Source of the DNA: Fibrobacter sp.
GTDB taxonomy: Bacteria > Fibrobacterota > Fibrobacteria > Fibrobacterales > Fibrobacteraceae
DNA: 64,000 bases
Direction: 5' to 3'
Assembly: GCA_024398955.1 (NCBI GenBank)
Contig: JAKSIG010000003.1
Coordinates: 1-64,000, forward strand
A model generated the notes under the pieces. That model saw only the letters and a program-made list of their open reading frames with translations. It was not told the DNA's origin and did no database searches. How positions within the stretch are numbered: the first letter of the stretch is position 1; every line of letters begins with the position of its first letter. The translations under genes were made by a program, and so were the position numbers. Below, in pieces: positions 49,693 to 57,911 of this stretch.

Positions 49693-51921
49693 ATGGTTCG
49701 TAATGTTTTTAAGATGGTTGTGACTGCTGCTTTGGCTCTTTCCGCTATGGTCTTTGTGGGTTGCTCTGCAGGTGGTGACGACGCTTTGGTCAATCGCGTG
49801 TTCAAGGTTTCTGACCTGGGCAAGAAGAAGGTTGGTGTGCAGATTGGCAACACCGCCGACATTTATGCTTCTGAATATGGTGGCGATACCGCAAAGATCG
49901 ATGTGGAACGCTACACCAAGTTGGCGGACGCGGTTCAGGCCTTGAAGCAGGGCAAGATTGACGCGGTGCTTTTGGATGACCAGCCGGCAATTTACTTCGT
50001 GAAGCAGAATCCCACGCTGCGAGTTTTGGACGAAGCTTTCGTGGAAGAAACTTATGCAGGTGTGATCGCCAAGGGTAACGAAGGCCTCTTGGATACCTTC
50101 AACCTGGTGCTGAAGGAAATGCACGAGAATGGCATTTTCGATTCCTTGATGAACACTTACATCAACGGCACTGGCTCTTACCATTACGCTCAGAAAGTGA
50201 AGGAAGGACCTCATCTGGTGCTGGCTACCAACGCCCAGTTCCCGCCTTACGAATATCACGAAGGTGAATTTATCGTGGGTCTTGAAATTGAGCTGGCTTA
50301 CTACCTGGCCGATAAGATGGGTCGTGTGCTGGAAATTCAGGATATTGAATTTGACGCTGTGATTAACGCCGTAAGTTCCGGCAAGGCTGACCTTGGCCTT
50401 TCTGGCTTTACCGTTACGGAGGAACGCAAGAAGTCCATCAACTTCACCGACAAGCTGGTGGATAACAAGGTTGTAATCATGGTTCGCGGCGATATTAAAC
50501 CTAGCGAACTAGACAACAAGGTTTTTACTGTTAGCGATCTTGGTCATAAAAAGGTGGGTGTGCAGATTGGCAACACCGCCGACATTTATGCTTCTGAATA
50601 TGGTGGCGATACCGCAAAGATCGATGTGGAACGCTACACCAAGTTGGCGGACGCGGTTCAGGCCTTGAAGCAGGGCAAGATTGACGCGGTGCTTTTGGAT
50701 GACCAGCCGGCAATTTACTTCGTGAAGCAGAATCCCACGCTGCGAGTTTTGGACGAAGCTTTCGTGGAAGAAACTTATGCAGGTGTGATCGCCAAGGGTA
50801 ACGAAGGCCTCTTGGATACCTTCAACCTGGTGCTGAAGGAAATGCACGAGAATGGAATTTTTGATTCCTTGATGAATACCTACATCAACGGCACTGGCTC
50901 TTTCCATTACGCCCAGAAGGTGAAGGAAGGACCTCATCTGGTGCTGGCCACCAACGCTCAGTTCCCGCCTTATGAATATCACGAAGGTGAATTCATCGTG
51001 GGTCTTGAAATCGAGTTGGCTTACTACCTGGCCGACAAGATGGGTCGTGTGCTGGAAATTCAGGATATTGAATTTGACGCTGTGATTAACGCCGTAAGTT
51101 CCGGCAAGGCTGACCTTGGCCTTTCTGGCTTTACCGTTACGGAGGAACGCAAGAAGTCCATCAACTTCACCGACAAGCTGGTGGATAACCGCGTGGTGAT
51201 TTTGGTCCGTACGGGCATGAAGGAAGATTCCGAAGAAACCTTCGTGGAAAAGTTCCAGAAGAATTTCATTAAGGATAACCGTTGGAAGTACATTGCCGAA
51301 GGTCTTCGTAATACCATAATTATTGCGCTTTGCGCTGCATTGCTTGGCATTCTCATTGGCTTCTTGGTGGCCATGGTTCGCGTGAATCATGAGTTCAACG
51401 GAAAGTGCAAGATTGCCAACTGGGTTTGCAAGGCTTACCTGGCGGTAATCCGCGGAACTCCGATGATGGTCCAGCTGTTGATCATCTATTACATCGTTTT
51501 CTCTTCTGTGAACATAAACAAGTTGCTTGTGGCGATTATTGCTTTTGGCATTAACTCCGGCGCCTACGTTTCTGAAATTATCCGCGGAGGCATCAAGGCG
51601 GTGGATCCGGGGCAGATTGAAGCTGGTCGCAGTCTTGGCCTGAAGTTCAGGACGGTGATGCTCCATGTGGTTTATCCTCAGGCTTTCAAGAATTCCTTGC
51701 CGGCGTTGACCAACGAGTTTATTTCTCTCATCAAGGAAACGTCCATTTGCGGCTACATCGGCTTGACTGACTTGACCCGCGGTGGCGACATTATCCGAAG
51801 CTTGACTTACGAGGCCATGTTCCCGTTGATTTCTGTGGCTATTGTCTACTTTATCATTGTGGCAGGGCTTTCCACTTGCGTGGCTCGCCTTGAAAAACGT
51901 TTGAAGAAGAACGAACGCTAG
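49693..51921 (+). CDS. Amino-acid ABC transporter: duplicated, apparently permuted substrate-binding domains fused to permease
   Basis: A 742-residue protein: lipoprotein signal (lipobox VGC, Cys24), two tandem binding modules, then a HisM-like permease (about residues 513-736, with SAYVSEIIRGGIKAVDPGQ-type EAA loop GQIEAGRSLG). Each 241-residue module starts with the C-terminal part of an SBP_bac_3 domain (DLGKKKVGVQIGNTADIY ... LLDDQPAIYF ... GIFDSLMNTYI) and then gives its N-terminal part (LVLATNAQFPPYEYHEG ... GFTVTEERKKSINFTD). So the order is C-N-C-N-permease, unlike the usual N-C. The start is ATG 49693, after AGGAATGG; an ATG at 49615 lacks a site. The ATPase gene follows 12 bp later. 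Either the SBP is circularly permuted, or the halves swap between modules. Polar amino acids are the likely substrate. Confidence 0.85.
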   Translation: MVRNVFKMVVTAALALSAMVFVGCSAGGDDALVNRVFKVSDLGKKKVGVQIGNTADIYASEYGGDTAKIDVERYTKLADAVQALKQGKIDAVLLDDQPAIYFVKQNPTLRVLDEAFVEETYAGVIAKGNEGLLDTFNLVLKEMHENGIFDSLMNTYINGTGSYHYAQKVKEGPHLVLATNAQFPPYEYHEGEFIVGLEIELAYYLADKMGRVLEIQDIEFDAVINAVSSGKADLGLSGFTVTEERKKSINFTDKLVDNKVVIMVRGDIKPSELDNKVFTVSDLGHKKVGVQIGNTADIYASEYGGDTAKIDVERYTKLADAVQALKQGKIDAVLLDDQPAIYFVKQNPTLRVLDEAFVEETYAGVIAKGNEGLLDTFNLVLKEMHENGIFDSLMNTYINGTGSFHYAQKVKEGPHLVLATNAQFPPYEYHEGEFIVGLEIELAYYLADKMGRVLEIQDIEFDAVINAVSSGKADLGLSGFTVTEERKKSINFTDKLVDNRVVILVRTGMKEDSEETFVEKFQKNFIKDNRWKYIAEGLRNTIIIALCAALLGILIGFLVAMVRVNHEFNGKCKIANWVCKAYLAVIRGTPMMVQLLIIYYIVFSSVNINKLLVAIIAFGINSGAYVSEIIRGGIKAVDPGQIEAGRSLGLKFRTVMLHVVYPQAFKNSLPALTNEFISLIKETSICGYIGLTDLTRGGDIIRSLTYEAMFPLISVAIVYFIIVAGLSTCVARLEKRLKKNER
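49836..51190 (+). repeat. 723-bp in-frame tandem duplication inside the ABC transporter gene
   Basis: 49836-50467 and 50559-51190 are almost identical, with starts 723 bp (241 codons) apart. Scattered synonymous differences show the copies have begun to diverge. Recombination between them would delete or add one whole module in frame. Confidence 0.93.
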
Positions 51922-51933
51922 GAGGAAACGGTT

Positions 51934-52674
51934 ATGGCAAAAGAAGTAATGATTCAGGTGAAGAACCTTTGCAAGTCCTACGGCGACAAGCAGATTTTGA
52001 AGAACATTGATGCGGAGTTCCACAAGGGTGACGTGGTTGCCATTATCGGACCTTCGGGTTGCGGTAAATCGACATTCCTTCGCATGTTGAACCTTTTGGA
52101 AAAGCCTACCAGCGGTGACATTTTGCTGGATGGCAAGAGCATTCTGGATAAGAATGTTTCCAAGCCCACAATTCGTGCCCGCGTGGGAATGGTGTTCCAG
52201 CAGTTTAACTTGTTCAAGAACATGACTGCGTTGAAGAACGTGATGTTTGCGCCTGTAAAGCTTGGCCGCATGACCAAGGCCGAAGGCGAAAAGCAGGCCA
52301 TGGAATTGCTGAAGCGAGTGGGCTTGGCTGACCGCGCCGACCATTATCCGGCCCAGCTTTCGGGTGGTCAGCAGCAGCGTGTGGCCATTGCCCGCGCCGC
52401 CGCCATGAATCCTGAGGCAATCTTGTTTGATGAACCTACCAGTGCCTTGGACCCTGAAATGGTGGGCGAAGTCCTGAAGATCATGAAGGACTTGGCTCAG
52501 TCCGGCATGACCATGCTGGTGGTGACCCACGAAATGGGCTTTGCCCGCGAGGTGGCAAACCGCGTGCTGTTCTTTGCCGATGGCGTCATCAAGGAACAGG
52601 GAACTCCTGAGGAAATCTTTGAGCATCCGAAAGATGACCGCCTGAAGGACTTCCTGGCTGCAATCAAGAAGTAA
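51934..52674 (+). CDS. Polar amino-acid ABC transporter ATP-binding protein
   Basis: A 246-residue ABC ATPase of the GlnQ/HisP group. Walker [10 protein letters not shown] (about residues 36-44), Q-loop [12 protein letters not shown], signature [14 protein letters not shown] (about 142-155), Walker [14 protein letters not shown], and the H-loop in [11 protein letters not shown]. It powers the receptor-permease fusion encoded 12 bp upstream; the GGAGG site lies in the gap. A strong terminator follows. Confidence 0.95.
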   Translation: MAKEVMIQVKNLCKSYGDKQILKNIDAEFHKGDVVAIIGPSGCGKSTFLRMLNLLEKPTSGDILLDGKSILDKNVSKPTIRARVGMVFQQFNLFKNMTALKNVMFAPVKLGRMTKAEGEKQAMELLKRVGLADRADHYPAQLSGGQQQRVAIARAAAMNPEAILFDEPTSALDPEMVGEVLKIMKDLAQSGMTMLVVTHEMGFAREVANRVLFFADGVIKEQGTPEEIFEHPKDDRLKDFLAAIKK

Positions 52675-52693
52675 AAAAACGGGTCAAAAAAAC

Positions 52694-52717
52694 GGGTCGC
52701 TGGTGCGGCCCTTTTTT
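52694..52717 (+). terminator. Terminator of the amino-acid transporter operon
   Basis: GGGTCGC-TGGT-GCGGCCC (one T-G pair) followed by six T. The ACGGGTC word is directly repeated just upstream. Confidence 0.88.
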
Positions 52718-52738
52718 AATGTTCTTTGAATTGGTGAA

Positions 52739-54721
52739 TTAACGGATTCGAATGACGGATTGGCGTAGGGCCTTTCCGTTTTTTGTTTCGCGCATTAGGT
52801 AGACGCCGGCTTTTTGGGGGGCAGACTTGAGTATATTTCCATTCATATCAAAATACTGAGTTGTTGTTGTGTGCAATTCCAGAATATTTTGATGCTTCTG
52901 CAAAATAAAGGTTCCCGAATCTGCTGAACTGTCTGGCTTTGTTATGATGGTACTGTCGGATGGTGTTTCAATAGGAGTGTTCGTAGAATCTTTAATTTGC
53001 TCATTAATGGTCGTATCTACAATTGTTATGTTGATGATAAGGCTTGCCTGGTTTTTGCCATAGACGACGGCTTGCTTAATGGTAAATTGGTCTCCTGCAT
53101 TTACCTTATTTGGCATATGCCCAACCTTGGAAGTCATGGTTGACAAATCTACGTTGGAGAATACCACATTGTTCCCGTTGCTGCTCCAGGCGACAACTGC
53201 GCCCTTGGCGTCAAACCAGTGACCAGTACCTTCACCTGTGGTATTGCTGTTTAAAGAACCGTCAGGTTCAATGGCGTAGAAACTTGCCTTTGTTGCAATT
53301 TCACTTTGTTTTACGCCTAGGATTTCTGCAACTTTTGCCCCTTGCAGGTCTACTGTAATGGGGGCGTAGTTATTGCTGATGGGTAACTGCGCCTTTAGAG
53401 CAATCTCTGTGACTGTAAGAGGTTCTGCAGGATTGCCGCTGGAATCTGCAGTTGTTGAACAGTCTCCGCCCAGGCAAAAACTGATACTGTTTCCATTAAC
53501 ACTGACGTCGGTAAAGTTCAGTCCTGTCTTGGCTCCGCTATACCATCGGATAGCGGGGTAGAGATCGTCGGAGAATGCGCTGTAGGAAGCATTAAAGAAG
53601 GCTGACGCACGACTGCCCGGAGACGGCCATTGATCATTTTCAGGATCGCTGGAATTTCCTTTTGAATCGGCGTGAACAATGCGTAAACCGAGTGCATTTG
53701 CAGCAGAATTTGCTCCAATAGAAAAATCATAATGCTGCATTAGGAGACCGCTGCCTTTGAGAGAGGCGTTTCTGCCCTCGTTCTTTACGTAAGACCAAAC
53801 TAAGCCTTCTTTGCTGGGACGGCTGGGATTTTTAAAGCGAAAACATTTTTCACCGGCTGTTGTTGAAATTTTGCCAATGTCGTCTGCGGAAACGTCGACA
53901 AAGGGAATCCAGCCTTGGTCGGCACGATAGAAGTCGTTGATGGCTATGGGATTCCAGTCGTTAGCGCGATTGCCCATGGTGCAGTAATCACCATACCAGT
54001 AAAGGTCGGGCCAGCCAAATACCATGTGTCCATTTTCATGAATGAAAACGTAGATGGAAAATTTTCCTGGCATGTCGGTCATTTGATGTTTTTGCAGAAG
54101 AACGCCGTCGCGCTTTTCGCTTGACCAGCCTGCATGCGGCCACAGTCCCTGTCCCCATGTTAGACCGGGACCTGCGTACACGATATTGATGGCTTCGGTA
54201 ATGCCGTCTTTGTCGTTGTCGTAGCGGGAGTAATCCACTTGGGGATCGAAGTACTCGAATATTTCCTTGACCAAAACATCGGAACCGGAATATCCTTCCA
54301 GCCCTTCGTAATAGGATTTGGGGTGTTTTGCACGGTACCAGCCAAATACTTCATTGGTAAAGTCTAGCTGTCCGTTGGAAACGTCTAGATAGTAATCGCG
54401 AACTGAACCCTTGCAGCCGTCGCGGTTGAATCCTTCCTTGTTCAACCAGTCAGAAATTTCATCGACTGTTACAGGAGCGGGTTGATCAGAAAAATCAACC
54501 AGGAGGGTTAAACCGTAAATTTTTCCTTTGGGTGCAGAATAATGGCTCGTTTCTGTAGCGGGAGCCCTCATCATTTTGGAACCGCGGGTGTTGTCAAACT
54601 TGGTAATGGTCCCTGCAGGCCAAGATTGAACTCGCTTTCCTTGATACACAATATCTGCAAGGGATGTTCCAAACAATGCGAGTACAGAACACCCGAAAAT
54701 CAATTTTTTCAAACAGCGCAT
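52739..54721 (-). CDS. Secreted M6-family zinc metalloprotease with C-terminal sorting-like domain
   Basis: A 660-residue exported protease from ATG 54721 (AGGTGG upstream). Signal peptide about 1-22. An M6/immune-inhibitor-A catalytic domain (about 60-360) has YVFIHENGHMVFGWPDLYWYG (HExxH at about residue 228, third ligand probably the Asp or His nearby) and NDWNPIAINDFYRADQGW. Beta-sandwich repeats follow to about 610. The last 40 residues (YFDMNGNILKSAPQKAGVYL, MRETKN, RQSVIRIR) match the type IX secretion-like C-terminal sorting pattern found in Bacteroidota and Fibrobacter. It probably degrades extracellular proteins. It is divergent from a GH3 gene across operator-like palindromes. Confidence 0.87.
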   Translation of the reverse strand: MRCLKKLIFGCSVLALFGTSLADIVYQGKRVQSWPAGTITKFDNTRGSKMMRAPATETSHYSAPKGKIYGLTLLVDFSDQPAPVTVDEISDWLNKEGFNRDGCKGSVRDYYLDVSNGQLDFTNEVFGWYRAKHPKSYYEGLEGYSGSDVLVKEIFEYFDPQVDYSRYDNDKDGITEAINIVYAGPGLTWGQGLWPHAGWSSEKRDGVLLQKHQMTDMPGKFSIYVFIHENGHMVFGWPDLYWYGDYCTMGNRANDWNPIAINDFYRADQGWIPFVDVSADDIGKISTTAGEKCFRFKNPSRPSKEGLVWSYVKNEGRNASLKGSGLLMQHYDFSIGANSAANALGLRIVHADSKGNSSDPENDQWPSPGSRASAFFNASYSAFSDDLYPAIRWYSGAKTGLNFTDVSVNGNSISFCLGGDCSTTADSSGNPAEPLTVTEIALKAQLPISNNYAPITVDLQGAKVAEILGVKQSEIATKASFYAIEPDGSLNSNTTGEGTGHWFDAKGAVVAWSSNGNNVVFSNVDLSTMTSKVGHMPNKVNAGDQFTIKQAVVYGKNQASLIINITIVDTTINEQIKDSTNTPIETPSDSTIITKPDSSADSGTFILQKHQNILELHTTTTQYFDMNGNILKSAPQKAGVYLMRETKNGKALRQSVIRIR

Positions 54722-54814
54722 ACATTCCACCTTTTGCGTGAAATATATGTTAAAATAAGGGACTTTGTATACAGTTTTGGGGTGTTTTCTTTTGTACACT
54801 CTAATATGCGTGTA

Positions 54815-54836
54815 AAAAACGTTTTTAAAACGTTTT
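54815..54836. promoter_or_regulatory. Tandem AAAACGTTTT palindromes between the protease and GH3 genes
   Basis: AAAAACGTTTTT (12 bp, perfect) is followed at once by AAAACGTTTT (10 bp, perfect). They lie 19-40 bp before the GH3 start codon. The central CG with A/T arms is like LacI-family operators. Confidence 0.6.
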
Positions 54837-54855
54837 TTGCTTAAATTTAGAACGT

Positions 54856-56919
54856 ATGAAAAAGATTAAAAATTACAAGTTTGTTTCTGCAGCCGTGGTC
54901 ACGATTTTGACTATGGCCGCTTCTAGTTTGGCAGCTGTAAAAGGGAACGTCCTTGACGAAGTTGGAAATCCTATTAAGAATGCAGTGGTCTCTGTAAAGA
55001 CTTTGCCAAACTTGCTTCCTGATGCCCGAGGACTTTCCAATTCCAAAGGAACTTTCAGTTTAAAAACAAAAATTGCTGATCCTCAGGTGCTGATTGTAAA
55101 AAAGGCTGGTTTCTTGCCCGAGACTTTAAGTGTGGCGGCGCTGGATTCTGTAAAAGCAGCTGTAGGTTCTGCTAAGATTATTTTGAAACGTGATCCTCTA
55201 GAAGATCGAATCGATTCTTTGATGAGCGGCATGACAATGGACGATCTTGTCGCTCAGATGACCGAAGCCTTGGTACCTAACGTAAATTGTGGTGGAGGCG
55301 TTTGTGGTTCGGCTTTGCAGGGTGGTGGTGCTTATGCCGCTGATTTTTATAAGAATGCGTGGGCTCAGAAAATTCCCGTAAGTTACGGAAAAGATTGCGT
55401 TCATGGCGTTGCAGATGTGATTAATGCAACTGTGTTTCCACACAATATAGGTTTAGGGGCGACTCGAGATTCTGCTCTTGTTCGTAAGATCGGGCAAGCT
55501 GTAGCTGAAGAAATGTGGGCCTCGCATATAGACTATAATTTTGCTCCTGCGTTGAGCGTTCCTCAGGATGAACGCTGGGGCCGCACTTATGAAGGTTTCG
55601 GTGAAACTCCGAATTTAGCGGTAGATTTGGGTTCCGCTTTTATTCGTGGTATGCAAGGAGACCATTTCGATGCGGAATGGCGAGTGACTGGAACCGTCAA
55701 GCATTTTATTGGCGATGGAGGAACTGATAAAGGCTGGGATCGCGGTGATGTAAAAATGTCCGACGCACAAATTCGCAAGTTGCTATTGCCCCCTTATGTT
55801 GCTGCAGTGGAACAGGGCGCACAAAGTGTCATGGCCAGCTTTAATACAATCCGGGGAGTCCATCAGCATGTGGATTCTTTACGTATGACAGGCTGGTTAA
55901 AAACGGAAATGGGTTTTGATGGTTTTGTGATTGCAGATTGGGAAGGTATTCAGCATTCCACAACGCCAGGAAGTGCTGGTGATTATTCTGGCAAAAAGAC
56001 GAATGTTTCTAGCGAAGAAGCGATTCGCCGTTCTATAAACGCAGGACTTGACCTGGCGATGGTTCCGTCTTCTGCAGAAGCCTTTATGAGCACCCTTAAA
56101 AAGCTGGTTGCCGAAGGCAAGGTTTCTGAAGATCGAGTCAAGGATGCCGTTCGTCGCATTCTTCGAGTAAAGATTCGTGCTGGTCGCCTAGATAAACCTA
56201 TGGGTCCCGAAAAGTATGTGGGTGTTTCTGCTAATATAGGTAGTACAGAACATCGCGCTATCGCTCGTGAGGCTGTACAGAAAAGTCTTGTAATTTTAAA
56301 GAACGAGAGCGTTTTGCCGCTGGTAAAAAATGCGCCTGTATTTGTGACAGGATCTCATGCAGATAATACTGGACTTCAGTGCGGAGCATGGACTCTTGGC
56401 TGGCAGGGAACAATGCATGAGGTGCCGGGGGCAACATCAATTCTGGCTGGCTTTGACCAGGTGGCTGCAGGAACCCGTGTTGACTCTGTAGAGATTGCAA
56501 ATACGGTAGTGTACGTTATTGGAGAAGGGCCTTACGCAGAATGGTTTGGTGACTATCGTGGAAAAAGTTTTGATGATCAAATCTTGATGGGCGACAGACC
56601 TCGTCAGCTTCAGTTTGAAAGTCTTGCTCCAAGCATTGAGCAAGTGAAGGCGTGGAAGGCTGTTGGCAAGAAGGTTGTGGTAGTTCTTGTGGCGGGTCGT
56701 CCTTTGCCGGTAACGAATTTGATAAATGTTGCCGATGCCTTTGTAATGGCGTGGCTTCCGGGAAGCGAAGGTGCGGGTGTTGCGGACGTACTCTTTGGCG
56801 ATGTGAAGCCTACAGGAATGTTGCCTCATACCTGGCCTAAAAATGCAAAGCAAATCCCCATTAACGAGGGCGATGGCAAAAAGGGACTTTTCCCTTACGG
56901 CTTTGGCTTGACTTATTAG
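54856..56919 (+). CDS. Exported GH3 beta-glucosidase with N-terminal carboxypeptidase-regulatory-like domain
   Basis: A 687-residue exported enzyme. Signal peptide (1-26), then a carboxypeptidase-regulatory-like beta-sandwich (about 28-110), then a GH3 (beta/alpha)8 domain (about 115-465) and an (alpha/beta)6 sandwich (about 475-685). Asp361 in GFVIADWEGI is the predicted nucleophile, and Glu562 in GEGPYAEWFGD the acid/base, as in barley ExoI. Sugar-binding blocks DERWGRTYEGFGE and VTGTVKHFIGDGGTDKGWDRG are present. It ends right after the sandwich, so no fibronectin-like domain is added. It probably cleaves cello- or beta-glucan oligosaccharides in the periplasm or at the surface. Confidence 0.93.
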   Translation: MKKIKNYKFVSAAVVTILTMAASSLAAVKGNVLDEVGNPIKNAVVSVKTLPNLLPDARGLSNSKGTFSLKTKIADPQVLIVKKAGFLPETLSVAALDSVKAAVGSAKIILKRDPLEDRIDSLMSGMTMDDLVAQMTEALVPNVNCGGGVCGSALQGGGAYAADFYKNAWAQKIPVSYGKDCVHGVADVINATVFPHNIGLGATRDSALVRKIGQAVAEEMWASHIDYNFAPALSVPQDERWGRTYEGFGETPNLAVDLGSAFIRGMQGDHFDAEWRVTGTVKHFIGDGGTDKGWDRGDVKMSDAQIRKLLLPPYVAAVEQGAQSVMASFNTIRGVHQHVDSLRMTGWLKTEMGFDGFVIADWEGIQHSTTPGSAGDYSGKKTNVSSEEAIRRSINAGLDLAMVPSSAEAFMSTLKKLVAEGKVSEDRVKDAVRRILRVKIRAGRLDKPMGPEKYVGVSANIGSTEHRAIAREAVQKSLVILKNESVLPLVKNAPVFVTGSHADNTGLQCGAWTLGWQGTMHEVPGATSILAGFDQVAAGTRVDSVEIANTVVYVIGEGPYAEWFGDYRGKSFDDQILMGDRPRQLQFESLAPSIEQVKAWKAVGKKVVVVLVAGRPLPVTNLINVADAFVMAWLPGSEGAGVADVLFGDVKPTGMLPHTWPKNAKQIPINEGDGKKGLFPYGFGLTY

Positions 56920-56930
56920 ATAAGCCAGGG

Positions 56931-57905
56931 CTAGGCACGAAAATTTCCGTGGTAATTCCAGCTCCATTCCGATGGATGTTCAGAAATCCAGTTTTCAATT
57001 TCTTTAGCGATACAATCTGCAAGGGTTGTACCGCATTCTTTATAAAAACTATTGTGGCTGTTCTGCTCGTTGAATTTCGCTGGATAGAAAGTTTCAAAAC
57101 GGATGACGATTTCTGTTTTATACCTGGATTTGTTTTGTGCGGGGCGAGTAAATGTTCGGAAAGTGACAATGCCTGCACCCATCTGGTTTACCATTTCGGG
57201 AAGCCGCAGGTATAACGTACTTGGCTGCCCGAAGAGCGTAACCTTTTTGCCCTTGGTGTGACGGCCTTGATCAATGACCATGGCTAGGATTGCATTTCTT
57301 TTCTTGCCGATTATTGATGGACTGGTAAATAGATTTCTCAGTAGCTGGCTGAGTTCATCGGGATGGTACTCTGTCAGGTGCGGATCACTACGTAAATTTT
57401 TAAGCAGTAGACGAGTTGCGTTGTCGCCTACAGAATCCGTAATGAGATGGACGTTGTCGCTGAACTGGCAGAGGCTGCGGTGTAATAACTCAAATGGCCC
57501 CTGATGAATGCTGATGGCCGCAATGGGCGAGGGGTTTCCGTCGGCGGTTCTGCTGCAGGACATTGCATGTTGGAGAACTTCTTCGTTTTCGAATACGATT
57601 CTGTCTGTTACGCAGGGTCGGCGCATAAGCCCTCGGTAGGAATCTATGGCGTTCCAGTAGATGCCCTTGAATACGTCATCTGCAGAACAGTTCCTTAGAT
57701 TTGCTGGATTGTATGCAGAACGTTCTACGATGGTGGCGTTGGTAAACGAAACTGCATTTTGCAAATGGGTGACCGTGCGGCCATAGGCTTTTTTTTGGTG
57801 TAGAACTTTATAAATCGGTAAGGCAATCCTAAAAAGAACTGCGAATAACCAGTTCGGCATTCGCAGTAAAAAATAGAGCGTGATTTTGTATAAAGTCAGC
57901 TTCAC
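56931..57905 (-). CDS. LpxL/HtrB-like lipid A acyltransferase
   Basis: A 324-residue protein with an N-terminal membrane helix (about residues 8-30). The HxxxxE motif is in SIHQGPFELLHRSL (His134, Glu139), and the second block is IDQGRHTKGKKVTLFGQPSTLY with the conserved substrate-site LRLPEMVNQMGAGIVTFRTF. This is the pattern of late acyltransferases that add lauroyl or myristoyl chains to lipid A or related lipids. It follows the UDP-sugar pyrophosphorylase by 6 bp and is the last gene of a three-gene minus-strand unit. Its acceptor is not certain. Confidence 0.8.
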   Translation of the reverse strand: MKLTLYKITLYFLLRMPNWLFAVLFRIALPIYKVLHQKKAYGRTVTHLQNAVSFTNATIVERSAYNPANLRNCSADDVFKGIYWNAIDSYRGLMRRPCVTDRIVFENEEVLQHAMSCSRTADGNPSPIAAISIHQGPFELLHRSLCQFSDNVHLITDSVGDNATRLLLKNLRSDPHLTEYHPDELSQLLRNLFTSPSIIGKKRNAILAMVIDQGRHTKGKKVTLFGQPSTLYLRLPEMVNQMGAGIVTFRTFTRPAQNKSRYKTEIVIRFETFYPAKFNEQNSHNSFYKECGTTLADCIAKEIENWISEHPSEWSWNYHGNFRA

Positions 57906-57911
57906 CTTGAC

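Noticed and set aside
50509-52626. A 705-residue open frame antisense to the ABC transporter genes
   Set aside because: It covers the clearly recognised receptor-permease fusion and ATPase. Its His/Leu-rich composition is that of a shadow.
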